Part shown: positions 53,152-61,665 of the stretch, piece by piece | Layout of the letters: each line of letters begins with the position of its first letter | Position numbering within the stretch: position 1 is the first letter of the stretch | Source: RZYY01 sp036794825 | GTDB lineage: Bacteria > Bacteroidota > Bacteroidia > Bacteroidales > 4484-276 | DNA length: 64,000 nucleotides | Assembly (NCBI GenBank): GCA_036794825.1 | Contig: DAIRGA010000012.1 | Coordinates: 1-64,000 of the forward strand | Direction: 5' to 3' | Program-made: the position numbers and the translations under genes | The notes under the pieces: generated by a model | What the model was told of the DNA's origin: nothing | The model's input: only the letters and a program-made list of their open reading frames with translations | The model's database searches: none

Positions 53152-55299
53152 TTAGTTGCATGCCGGGAAATTTATCGTACCGGTATTGCTCATTTTTATA
53201 AGGTATGCTTTGCCAGGTGATAATGTGGTGAGTGTTTCAATTTCATATTCAGGCCAATAGACATGATAGCCCGCCATTTCGACGATAATCTCCAATTGGT
53301 TTAAAAAGACGGGATTGAAGGAATTAATCTCAACATCACAGCCTGATAACACAGGGAACAAAGTCCATCCCATTGGTAAAGATAATTGCCGGTTCACCAA
53401 GGTATTTCCTCTTATTATCAACGATTCAGGTGCTGAGAGTTTTAGCGAATAACCACTGTAAGGATCAAAATGGGTGAGCGTGTGGATACCCTGTTGTGGA
53501 AAAATCATCCCTTCATCGTTCTTGATGATAATAAGCGAACTCATTATTTGACTCAGCACCGTATCTATGTTGTCAATGGTTGGGAAAATGAAGCAGGATA
53601 AACTGTTCCAGCCCTCCTGCAAATCAACTTCATAACCAGATGGAACTTCAAGTGTTTGCAAGGCAACAATCACGGGGCTTTTATCAGCATCATCATAATA
53701 GCTTTTAAAGGTATCAATGGCTCCGGAGGAAAAACTGAACATCTCATTCAGCCACTTATCATTCACTGTCTGATAAAGCACCCTTGCCGAAATGAAAACA
53801 TTTCCGTAATAGTTATTTAGTGGGATGTGGTAATGGATTTTGTCCCTGCCTGAACCCTCTGTATTTTCAATTTTGTTAAAGTCCGGGTCAGTGGCAGCGT
53901 TTCCAACAATGCGTGTTGTGTCATAGCTTTGATGCGACATTTTGAATCCGGCCGGCGGCAGACGATTATCTTTCAGGTGCTGATAAGCTCTTTCAAGCAC
54001 TGTGGTTACATTGTCGTTAACATCCCCCATTACCATCTCATAAATCTGAACCTGATCCGGATTGCTGATAATATTGTAATGAGGTTCAAAGTCAGTGTTT
54101 TCGTATATAAGGTTGAAATTCTCATCCATTTTTCCACTATGAAAAAGAGTATCTCCATTGTCCTTCATAGCAAAAAACTCAATAAAAGCCCTCCTGCTTG
54201 GAAAGCCGCCTGGAAATTTATGCCCGGCTTTGTTTGTGAGTGAAAGGTCAACAAAGAGCGTGTCGTTTGTGCGGTTGGCTTCGGAAATTGCCAGATCAAG
54301 GGTTTGTTGTTGCAGCATTCGGGTTGAGCGATTAATGGTTGAGTCAAACTGAGAATTAGTAGCTGTGACGCCTATCTGGTCGCTGTTTGCTTTCAGGATG
54401 CGCCCGATGAAAATATTTGCTCCGGAGAGGTGATGCATGCCAAACGGGGCTCGGGGCTGAAGCCACGGAGGAAGGGAACTCATCTTAACCAGGTCGTCAA
54501 TCCGGGGAACGTGACAACTTTGACAGGAAATATTCTGCTGGGAGTAATTGGAATTTTTCCACTCCTGATAAATTGCCTGTTCAACAAACTTCTCACCGGT
54601 CAGGTTGCCGTTGAGGTCAACCGAATTTGTAAGTAAGGTATGGCATGAAGCGCATAATTGCGAACTATTGATCTGACTTCCATAAACGGGCGTGTATCCC
54701 GAGTTAAAAATCATCGGATTGGCAAATGGATTTGTAAAAGGACCCCATATCCTTTTATTGGTTCCAATTTCAAAAGTGCCGGAATAGTTTCCCATCGAAC
54801 TGGCAGGGATTTGATGGCAGACTGTGCATTGAACTCCATCACGTGCCAGCGGATCATTGTTCATCTCCTCCATCGTGTAGTAGTTTTGACCCAGGAAGTG
54901 TGCATGAACATTACCAGCCGGAGCATGGCATTTTGTACATACATCTTCGAGTGCTTGTTTGTGTCCAGGATTTACCAAACCTTCATGACTTACCTTTGCC
55001 TGCCAGAGTGGATCTTTAGCTGAGTTGGCCATCATTGTAGAGCGCCAGTCATCAGCAATACCAATGTGAGCTCCCTGCTGATTAACCATCGAGTTGTGGC
55101 ATATCTGGCAAACCCCGCTCCCGGCAAACAATGCGTTGGTTTCCTGCGGTAAATTTGCATTCCGTAATCCGTTTGCGTGATAATCAGCAGGTGCGGCTAA
55201 AGAATTCGAATAATAAGAAGGATATGAATCTGAAAATGACTCAAGAAACATCATTATCATTATGAATACCGGGGTAAAAAGCCAGACAATTTTATTCAT
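53152..55299 (-). CDS. Exported pentahaem cytochrome c
   Basis: 715 residues from the ATG at 55297-55299, with a hydrophobic export segment. Five CxxCH motifs (CQICH, CTKCH, CTVCH, CASCH, CQSCH) lie in the N-terminal ~270 residues; the remaining ~430 residues contain HKFPGGFPSRRAFIEF, typical of large periplasmic or surface multihaem proteins, then a beta-sandwich. No T9SS sorting tail. It is transcribed away from the cytochrome operon at 57043-63168, with two regulators between. The earlier Met at 55338 lies in the promoter. Confidence 0.88.
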   Translation of the reverse strand: MNKIVWLFTPVFIMIMMFLESFSDSYPSYYSNSLAAPADYHANGLRNANLPQETNALFAGSGVCQICHNSMVNQQGAHIGIADDWRSTMMANSAKDPLWQAKVSHEGLVNPGHKQALEDVCTKCHAPAGNVHAHFLGQNYYTMEEMNNDPLARDGVQCTVCHQIPASSMGNYSGTFEIGTNKRIWGPFTNPFANPMIFNSGYTPVYGSQINSSQLCASCHTLLTNSVDLNGNLTGEKFVEQAIYQEWKNSNYSQQNISCQSCHVPRIDDLVKMSSLPPWLQPRAPFGMHHLSGANIFIGRILKANSDQIGVTATNSQFDSTINRSTRMLQQQTLDLAISEANRTNDTLFVDLSLTNKAGHKFPGGFPSRRAFIEFFAMKDNGDTLFHSGKMDENFNLIYENTDFEPHYNIISNPDQVQIYEMVMGDVNDNVTTVLERAYQHLKDNRLPPAGFKMSHQSYDTTRIVGNAATDPDFNKIENTEGSGRDKIHYHIPLNNYYGNVFISARVLYQTVNDKWLNEMFSFSSGAIDTFKSYYDDADKSPVIVALQTLEVPSGYEVDLQEGWNSLSCFIFPTIDNIDTVLSQIMSSLIIIKNDEGMIFPQQGIHTLTHFDPYSGYSLKLSAPESLIIRGNTLVNRQLSLPMGWTLFPVLSGCDVEINSFNPVFLNQLEIIVEMAGYHVYWPEYEIETLTTLSPGKAYLIKMSNTGTINFPACN

Positions 55300-55335
55300 T
55301 TTGTATCGAAACGAATGATTACTCTTTTTCGCTGG

Positions 55336-55343
55336 CAAAACTA
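55336..55343 (-). promoter_or_regulatory. -7 box (TAGTTTTG) of the pentahaem cytochrome gene
   Basis: Exact TAnnTTTG, 36 bp upstream of the ATG at 55299; excludes the more distal start. Confidence 0.5.
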
Positions 55344-55497
55344 TTTCTGATACTCCGACGGGATGTTATGATATTATCATTTTATTGTACAAGATTTTAA
55401 ACGACAATACCCGGCGTTGATTTTGAACAGTTTCAGAGCATTTTTTGAGTATGGTGTCTGATATCCCAGATAAGTATTACAACGAGGGTATTCAGGT

Positions 55498-56043
55498 TTA
55501 TTCCAGCTCCTTTTTAAACTCACTCACGGTGAGCCCGGTAACAGCCCTGAACTGCGTGGAAAGATACTGCACACTACTGTAACCCATCATAAAAGCGATT
55601 TCGCTAAGGTTCAGCTCTCCGTTGCGGATGAGTTCTTTCACTTTTTCAATTTTCTGCTGAATGATGAATTTTTCAAGGGTTAATTGCTCATGTTTGGAAA
55701 AAATGGTGGAAATGTGCTGATAGCTGAGATTGAATTTTTCGACAAGATAGTCCGAATTGCGCACCATAGCATTAAAGGTGCTGTAGCGCACAAGGTTGAT
55801 AATGGCATTTTTGATCTGCTCAACCAGCTGATCCTCTTTATCCTGAATCAGTTCAAAACCATCGGATGCCAGCAACAGGGAGATTTCTTCCATCGAAACT
55901 AATCCCGGATCATAACTGATTTCAGCTTCTCCCAAATCTATGGAATGAATGTTAATGCCGGCATCTTTAAAAATTCTGGATACCAGCTTTACACAGCATT
56001 GGCACGACATGTTTTTGATCACCAGTTTGCACCTGACTGACAC
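55498..56043 (-). CDS. HMA-like domain fused to AraC-type HTH
   Basis: 181 residues. Residues 1-~70 resemble a heavy-metal-associated ferredoxin-like domain (LVIKNMSCQCCVKLVSRIFKDAGINIHSIDLGEAEISYD) with Cys14, Cys16 and Cys17 where CxxC is usual. Residues ~85-181 are an AraC double HTH (LSYQHISTIFSKHEQLTLEKFIIQQKI; LSEIAFMMGYSSVQYLSTQFRAVTG). Such fusions recur in Bacteroidota; a metal- or redox-sensing function is inferred. It sits between the two cytochrome arms. Confidence 0.87.
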   Translation of the reverse strand: MSVRCKLVIKNMSCQCCVKLVSRIFKDAGINIHSIDLGEAEISYDPGLVSMEEISLLLASDGFELIQDKEDQLVEQIKNAIINLVRYSTFNAMVRNSDYLVEKFNLSYQHISTIFSKHEQLTLEKFIIQQKIEKVKELIRNGELNLSEIAFMMGYSSVQYLSTQFRAVTGLTVSEFKKELE

Positions 56044-56155
56044 AGCATCACTCCTTAATAAGTTTGAGGAAACAAAAATAGGTCATTTACAGGTATGGGT
56101 GATGAAAAGGAGCTTCTCTGAGGTTTTCGGGTTATCGCTGGCAACATGCTGCAGA

Positions 56156-56848
56156 TCATCCATTTTTCGAAATCATCTCCAGCATCTGGAAATTAAGGAT
56201 TTCGCAGTGATTTCCTTCCATCGTAATGATCTGGTCTTCCTTGAACTTCTTCAGAACACGGATAAAACTCTCTTTGGTAATCCCGGTCATATCGGCCAAC
56301 TCCTGCCGCGACAAGGAAAGTGTAAACGGATTGTTTTTATAAATTTCCCTGGAAAGGAAAAATAGTGTTTCGGCTACCCGGCCAAAAACCTGCTTATGAT
56401 TGTAACCCGACATCTTTTCAAGCATCCCAACGGATTGCCGGCTGATTTTTTTGATGTATTCCATTGCAAAATCAGGGTTCTTCCTCATCACGTCGGTCAT
56501 CACATGGATGTCAATAAGGCAGGCGGTTGTTTCTTCGCAGGCGGCAGCCGAGAAATGATGCTTTTGATCATTAAATATTCCAGGAATGAAAATGTATTCA
56601 ACCGGTGTAATAAGGTCAATAATCAGATTATGATGGTTGCCGTTTTCGATAAATAATTTTACTAACCCAGAGGTTACACAATAAAAATTATGACAAGGGG
56701 TGCCTTGTTTGAAAATGATCTCACCGGGCTTGTATCTTATGTTGGTCCTGTTGTTGTCAATCACTGCCAATTCATCGCCAGTAAGAGAATTGAAAACCTC
56801 GTTTCGCTCCCGGCACATTACACAACCACCATGCAAACAATTTATCAT
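56156..56848 (-). CDS. Crp/Fnr-family transcriptional regulator with N-terminal cysteines
   Basis: 230 residues. Cyclic-nucleotide-binding-type beta roll (~30-125) and a C-terminal winged HTH (LSRQELADMTGITKESFIRVLKKF; ~172-195). Cys4, Cys9 and Cys12 at the N-terminus (CLHGGCVMC) plus later cysteines (CHNFYC, ACEETTAC) could hold an Fe-S cluster, as in FNR; this is inferred from spacing alone. Divergent from the cytochrome operon, with an FNR-box-like palindrome between. Confidence 0.88.
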   Translation of the reverse strand: MINCLHGGCVMCRERNEVFNSLTGDELAVIDNNRTNIRYKPGEIIFKQGTPCHNFYCVTSGLVKLFIENGNHHNLIIDLITPVEYIFIPGIFNDQKHHFSAAACEETTACLIDIHVMTDVMRKNPDFAMEYIKKISRQSVGMLEKMSGYNHKQVFGRVAETLFFLSREIYKNNPFTLSLSRQELADMTGITKESFIRVLKKFKEDQIITMEGNHCEILNFQMLEMISKNG

Positions 56849-56910
56849 AGGTTGAAACTAAACCATTTGTCAGTAAATCTGATGCAAAATTAATATTTAA
56901 TTAATGTGCG

Positions 56911-56940
56911 TCAATCATAGCGATGATTTTAATCAATCAT
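56911..56940. promoter_or_regulatory. FNR/Crp-box-like operator region
   Basis: ATGATTTTAATCAA (56923-56936) matches TTGATnnnnATCAA at 9 of 10 fixed positions. TCAATCAT occurs twice as a direct repeat 22 bp apart (56911-56918 and 56933-56940), about two helix turns. The site lies ~75 bp upstream of the Crp/Fnr gene start and ~105 bp upstream of the first cytochrome gene. Confidence 0.55.
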
Positions 56941-57042
56941 ACCACGATCGAGAATCAACAGAAATGAATGCCAATATCAGTATTCATGCAAGAGTTTGCG
57001 GAAATATTCTATGTTTATTTGCATTCACAAAATTTTTAAGCG

Positions 57043-57420
57043 ATGAAAAAATTTACACTACTTAAATTAATGCAATTCAGTGCACTGATTCTTGTTTTTG
57101 TTTCCGTGCTTACCTCCTGTGAGTACGAATTTGTGGAGGTTGCTGAGCCTACCGAGCCTATGAGTTTTTCGGCTGATATCCTTCCGATCTTCTCTGAAAA
57201 TGGCTGTGTGAGTTGCCACAAGACGGGCGGACAATCCCCGGATCTTACGGCTGAAAAAGCATACAGTTCGATTTATCCATCCCTTGTAAATCTGGATAGC
57301 CCGGAATTGAGTGCAATTTACGTTGTTCCCGGGCCATCTTCAACACACCCTGTTAAGTACACACCCACGCAGGCTTCCTATGTACTTGCCTGGATTAAAG
57401 AAGGAGCGCAGAATAACTAA
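57043..57420 (+). CDS. Monohaem cytochrome c lipoprotein
   Basis: 125 residues. Lipobox LTSC with lipidated Cys26; one haem motif CVSCH (55-59) after FSADILPIFSENG, the signature of short 'cytochrome-C Planctomycete-type / DUF1588-like' domains that dock to partner oxidoreductases. Start of the rightward cytochrome operon, 18 bp ahead of the barrel gene. Confidence 0.85.
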   Translation: MKKFTLLKLMQFSALILVFVSVLTSCEYEFVEVAEPTEPMSFSADILPIFSENGCVSCHKTGGQSPDLTAEKAYSSIYPSLVNLDSPELSAIYVVPGPSSTHPVKYTPTQASYVLAWIKEGAQNN

Positions 57421-57438
57421 CCTTAATCATTTTAGAAA

Positions 57439-58311
57439 ATGAAGAAAAATTTACTCATCCTCAGTTTAGTTTACATGATTGTGTTTTCAGCATTTGCTCA
57501 GGAAGAGCAGTCGCCTGAAAAAGATCGTCCGGTTAGATCGCCATTTGAATCCGGCTTACTTATTGACAATCAAACCACTGTAATTTCAGGGGTCAAAACT
57601 CTCGAATTCGATATCCAGCATAAATTTGGAACAATTGACAACGGTTTTTCCGATCTTTTTGGCCTGTACGCACCTGGAGCAAACATACGCATGGCCTTAA
57701 ACTATGTCCCTGTGAAAAACCTCCAGGTGGGTTATGGCCTCAGTCGCATCAATATGTACAATGACTTTTCGGTGAAATACACCATCCTGGAACAAACCCG
57801 CAAAAATACCATCCCCGTTGCTGTTGCAGTATATGCCAACATGGCCATTGACGGTCGCAGCGAAGATGCATTCGGCGATAACTATCAATTCAGCGACAGG
57901 ATGTCTTACTTTTCACAATTGATCATCGGACGCAAATTCAGCGAGGCAATTTCGCTTCAGGCCAATGTGAGTTTTACACATTATAATAAGGTACAACCTG
58001 AATACGATCACGACAAGATTTCGGCAGGCCTGAACGGGCGGGTAAAAATTTCACCGCAGTCCTCTATCTTGATTCAATACGACATTCCGATGAAGATCAA
58101 AAGCATTTCCGAACACACACATTTCGACAATGCTGCTGAACACAATCTGGGATTCGGGTGGGAGATCCGTACAAGAACACACTTTTTCCAGATTTATATG
58201 GGATCAGCCGATGGCCTGATACCCCAGCACAATGCAATGTACAACACCAACGACTGGACAGATGGCGATTTGATGTTTGGCTTTACAATTGCAAGATTAT
58301 GGAGTTTCTAA
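57439..58311 (+). CDS. Predicted outer-membrane beta-barrel (DUF5777-like)
   Basis: 290 residues with a signal peptide ending FSAFAQ (~residue 20). Pairs of amphipathic strands run to the C-terminus (LMFGFTIARLWSF), which ends in aromatic residues like an outer-membrane barrel. DUF5777 proteins regularly accompany cytochrome c clusters in Bacteroidota. Its place between cytochrome genes suggests it supports electron transfer or assembly at the outer membrane; that is inference. Confidence 0.8.
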   Translation: MKKNLLILSLVYMIVFSAFAQEEQSPEKDRPVRSPFESGLLIDNQTTVISGVKTLEFDIQHKFGTIDNGFSDLFGLYAPGANIRMALNYVPVKNLQVGYGLSRINMYNDFSVKYTILEQTRKNTIPVAVAVYANMAIDGRSEDAFGDNYQFSDRMSYFSQLIIGRKFSEAISLQANVSFTHYNKVQPEYDHDKISAGLNGRVKISPQSSILIQYDIPMKIKSISEHTHFDNAAEHNLGFGWEIRTRTHFFQIYMGSADGLIPQHNAMYNTNDWTDGDLMFGFTIARLWSF

Positions 58312-58352
58312 ATAAATTCAATTATTGTTAAACAATTAATATCTAGTTAATT

Positions 58353-58766
58353 ATGAAAAAGGGACTAATTTTAAGTATTGTTGCTTTAATCAGTGTAGCT
58401 TTCCTGGCATTTATTGCTCCCCAGGAGCAGAAAAAAGGTGAACCATGGAAAATTCCAGCTGAGTACAAGAACAAAGCCAACCCACACAAAGGAGACGCTT
58501 CGCTCGACAAATTGGCCAGGGCTGCCTATGGCAAACACTGTCGTTCCTGTCACGGCACAAAAGGTAAAGGGGATGGCCCGATGGCAAAAAACCTGAAAAC
58601 CCACCCCGGCGATTTTGGTTCAGCAGAGTTCCAGAAACACACGGATGGAGAAATCTATTACATGTCTATTATTGGTCGTGATGAAATGCCCAACTTTGAG
58701 AAAGAGATCACGGATCCTGAGGAAAGATGGGCGCTGGTGAATTTCATTCGCACCTTGAAAGAATAA
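58353..58766 (+). CDS. Monohaem cytochrome c
   Basis: 137 residues. Signal or anchor segment (~4-22), then a class I cytochrome c domain: CRSCH (63-67) in GKHCRSCHGTKGKGDGPMAK, and a C-terminal Met ligand likely in GRDEMPNF. Periplasmic electron carrier. Followed by a strong hairpin (58780-58812). Confidence 0.92.
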   Translation: MKKGLILSIVALISVAFLAFIAPQEQKKGEPWKIPAEYKNKANPHKGDASLDKLARAAYGKHCRSCHGTKGKGDGPMAKNLKTHPGDFGSAEFQKHTDGEIYYMSIIGRDEMPNFEKEITDPEERWALVNFIRTLKE

Positions 58767-58779
58767 GTATCAGATAATT

Positions 58780-58816
58780 GCTGAACCGGAATGAGTGAAA
58801 TTCCGGTTCAGCTTTT
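58780..58816 (+). terminator. Hairpin terminator or attenuator within the cytochrome operon
   Basis: Perfect 13-bp stem GCTGAACCGGAAT / ATTCCGGTTCAGC followed by TTTT. Its place between two cytochrome genes could lower expression of the downstream five genes relative to the first three. Confidence 0.75.
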
Positions 58817-58836
58817 CAAACTAACTTCAATTTATT

Positions 58837-59826
58837 ATGCAAAGTGCATTTAAAGAAGGGTTTAAAGGGATAAAGAAAGCAAGTGTTTTGCTGTGGTTTG
58901 TTATGGTTTCGTTACCGCTGATGGCAACAACCTATAGTGATACACCCGAACTTTCAGAAGAGTCGAAGCAGTGTCTGGAATGTCACAGTTTAATGAGGTA
59001 CCGGCTGGTTGATCCTTTCACCGGAGATACAGCTACCTTTAAGATGTATGAAGAATTGAGAATAGATCCAATGGATTACCTGAATGCCACACATGGCAGT
59101 TTCTCATGTCTTGATTGTCATTCCTACGAATATGAAACCCATCCGCACCCAATTGAAGTAAAATTTGAACCCCGCTATGAGTGTATGGATTGCCATGGCA
59201 ATAATGATGTTTTTGCTGAATTTAACTTTGGCAAAATTGCTGAAGAGTTTGATATAAGTATCCACGGCAATCACTATATCGAAAATTTCTCATGCTGGAG
59301 TTGCCATAATCCGCATACATACAAGAATACAGCAAGAAAGGGCGGGCCGATCAGTGATGTGGTTGCCTACAACAATTCAATGTGTCTTGGCTGTCATGGG
59401 GATATAAGTCATTATGCAGTATTGATTGAGCGGCAGTTGACCAACATGCTATCGAAACACGACTGGCTTCCTAATCAAAGCCTTCACTTCCGCAAGGTCA
59501 GATGCATTGATTGCCACGCTGCTACAAATGATAGCATTCTCGTAGCCCATCACATTTTACCTGCTAAAGAAGCTGTGAAAAACTGCGTTGATTGCCACTC
59601 GACTAACTCCATACTTCTGGCTTCATTGTACAAACACCAGGTAATTGAGCGAAGGAACAAATTCGGCTTCTTCAATGCAGCCATTACAAGTGAAGCCTAC
59701 ATTATCGGAGCAAACCGCAATTACTTCTTCAACGTGATCAGCCTGGTAATACTTGGCTTAGTGATATCAGCTATTACCGTCCATGCGGTTTTCAGGTATA
59801 TTAACTACAGGAAAAGAATCAAATGA
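58837..59826 (+). CDS. Membrane-anchored heptahaem cytochrome c
   Basis: 329 residues. Signal segment (~15-30), seven CxxCH motifs (CLECH, CLDCH, CMDCH, CWSCH, CLGCH, CIDCH, CVDCH) and a C-terminal membrane helix (~298-318) with a basic tail, so anchored facing the periplasm. It overlaps the next gene by 4 bp, which encodes a cytochrome b; the pair probably forms a quinol-oxidising complex. Confidence 0.92.
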   Translation: MQSAFKEGFKGIKKASVLLWFVMVSLPLMATTYSDTPELSEESKQCLECHSLMRYRLVDPFTGDTATFKMYEELRIDPMDYLNATHGSFSCLDCHSYEYETHPHPIEVKFEPRYECMDCHGNNDVFAEFNFGKIAEEFDISIHGNHYIENFSCWSCHNPHTYKNTARKGGPISDVVAYNNSMCLGCHGDISHYAVLIERQLTNMLSKHDWLPNQSLHFRKVRCIDCHAATNDSILVAHHILPAKEAVKNCVDCHSTNSILLASLYKHQVIERRNKFGFFNAAITSEAYIIGANRNYFFNVISLVILGLVISAITVHAVFRYINYRKRIK

Positions 59827-60470
59827 AACAGAAGAGATTATATTTATATCCGCTATGGCTGCGTGTTTGGCATCATGTGAATGCCGTTCTGATGATTTTT
59901 CTGATAGCCACAGGAATCAGCATGCAATATTCCGATCCGGCCTATCCGCTTATCAGGTTCGATGTTGCCGTAAATGTTCACAACTGGGCTGGGATTTTAC
60001 TGACCATATCCTATTTTTTCTTTCTTTTCGGTGTAATTTTTACAGCTATTGGTCGGTATTATGTTATCAAGACGGAAGGGTTCGTTGTTTCATTTATCAA
60101 GCAGATGAGATATTACCTCTTCGGGGTATTTCAGGGGCAGAAGAATCCTTTCAACGTAAGCGAGGAAAAAAAATTCAATCCGGTCCAATTGATTACCTAC
60201 AATCTGATTATGCATGCCATTACACCGATAACCTTTATAACAGGATGGGCGCTGATTTTTCCAGAAACCATTGTTCTCAATGTCTGGGGTTACAGCGGTA
60301 TCATGCTTACCAGCCTTGTGCATTCAGTTGCGGGGTTCTTTATTTCAATATTTCTCATCATACATCTTTATGTGATTACGATTGGCCCGAGCACACGGGC
60401 AAATTTCAAAACCATTATTTATGGTTATCATGAAGTTCATGACGACCATGACCTTAAAAAAGAAGAATAG
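59823..60470 (+). CDS. Cytochrome b (cytochrome b561/PhsC-like)
   Basis: 215 residues with about four or five membrane helices. Haem-ligand histidines are likely His17/18 (RVWHHVNA), His53 (VHNWAG), the MHAITP/LVHSVAGFF histidine and IHLYVI. Family: Ni-Fe hydrogenase/thiosulfate reductase-type di-haem b subunits, which move electrons between the quinone pool and periplasmic partners. Translationally coupled to the heptahaem gene. Confidence 0.9.
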   Translation: MKQKRLYLYPLWLRVWHHVNAVLMIFLIATGISMQYSDPAYPLIRFDVAVNVHNWAGILLTISYFFFLFGVIFTAIGRYYVIKTEGFVVSFIKQMRYYLFGVFQGQKNPFNVSEEKKFNPVQLITYNLIMHAITPITFITGWALIFPETIVLNVWGYSGIMLTSLVHSVAGFFISIFLIIHLYVITIGPSTRANFKTIIYGYHEVHDDHDLKKEE

Positions 60471-60500
60471 TTAAATTAATCAATAACAAAACATTTTACT

Positions 60501-61529
60501 ATGAAAAACAGATTTACTTACCTGATCCCGGTAATCATCTATTGTGTGATTACGGCAAACATGATGATAACCGGCTGTACGAAAGAAGGACCTGTTGGCC
60601 CTCAGGGAGCTGACGGACAGGATGCTTCCGAGTCCTGCACCAGTTGTCACAATTTTTCCGAGTTTCTGCTCGAGAAGATCAATCAGCACAACAATTCAGT
60701 GCACGCTAGTGGTAATAATATTAACCGCAGCGGAGACGGATGCGCTATATGTCACACCAGTCAGGGATTCACAAAGTTCCTTGCAGATGGGACCACAGGC
60801 GCAGTGCAGAATCCTAACCCGATCAACTGCCGCACCTGTCACCCGATTCATGAGAGTTATGACGCTGCTAAGGATTTTAATGTACGCACAGCTGCAGCAG
60901 TAACCATGACGGTTGGCGGAGGTTCTTATGACTTCGGAAATTCTAATCTTTGTGCCAACTGCCATCAGGCGCGGGCAATCACACCTTATCCGGTTGCTGG
61001 GGGAGATAATATTACTATCACAAATGCGCGTTATGGCCCCCACTATAGCCCACAATCCAATGTGTTAATCGGTAATGGTCCTTTTGAAATACCGGGAGCA
61101 TTGCAATACACAAACTCTCCACACGGTCAAATTGAAGATGGCTGCATCACCTGCCACATGGGCAACACAGCCAACGGACTTGCTGCTGGAGGTCACCAGA
61201 TGAATGTTACCTATACAGGTTCTAATGGCAATGAGGCCTGGAACTATTCAGGCTGTACTGAATGCCATCCAAGTGCAACCGATCTTGCCACTCTTAGAGC
61301 TCAGCACCGCGAGGAAATTAAAACCCTCCAATATGCCCTTAGGGATAAACTGATTGAAAAAGGATTGCTCAATGCAAGCGAACTGGTTCCCGTTCCAAAA
61401 ACTGTTACTCCTAATGAAGCAGGAGCGATAATGAATTACAAGTTTGCTTACGGTGACCATAGCTATGGCGCTCATAACTATCCTTACATGAAAGCTTTGT
61501 TAACCAACTCAATTGCTGCACTTAATTAA
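60501..61529 (+). CDS. Hexahaem cytochrome c lipoprotein
   Basis: 342 residues. Lipobox ITGC (Cys ~26) followed by a short collagen-like stretch (GPVGPQGADGQ) and six CxxCH motifs (CTSCH, CAICH, CRTCH, CANCH, CITCH, CTECH). Lipid-anchored, so in the outer membrane or periplasm. Followed by a strong terminator at 61592-61627. Confidence 0.92.
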   Translation: MKNRFTYLIPVIIYCVITANMMITGCTKEGPVGPQGADGQDASESCTSCHNFSEFLLEKINQHNNSVHASGNNINRSGDGCAICHTSQGFTKFLADGTTGAVQNPNPINCRTCHPIHESYDAAKDFNVRTAAAVTMTVGGGSYDFGNSNLCANCHQARAITPYPVAGGDNITITNARYGPHYSPQSNVLIGNGPFEIPGALQYTNSPHGQIEDGCITCHMGNTANGLAAGGHQMNVTYTGSNGNEAWNYSGCTECHPSATDLATLRAQHREEIKTLQYALRDKLIEKGLLNASELVPVPKTVTPNEAGAIMNYKFAYGDHSYGAHNYPYMKALLTNSIAALN

Positions 61530-61591
61530 AAGGTTGTTTCGGCTTTCAACGATTCAAAGACACTAATCCGAGTTTAACACTCAAGACCTGA

Positions 61592-61627
61592 CAGCCCTGA
61601 ATGTGCAGCATCATTCAGGGCTGTTTT
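61592..61627 (+). terminator. Terminator after the hexahaem gene
   Basis: Stem CAGCCCTGAATG (61592-61603) / CATTCAGGGCTG (61612-61623), fully paired, followed by TTTTG. Separates the hexahaem gene from the NapC-like gene, which may have its own transcript. Confidence 0.8.
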
Positions 61628-61665
61628 GCTACATATTATATTAATCACCAAAAAATTGACAGACG

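Noticed and set aside
53152..55299. Possible T9SS sorting domain on the pentahaem cytochrome
   Set aside because: The C-terminus lacks the PNP...GxY pattern found in the two real T9SS proteins of the window.
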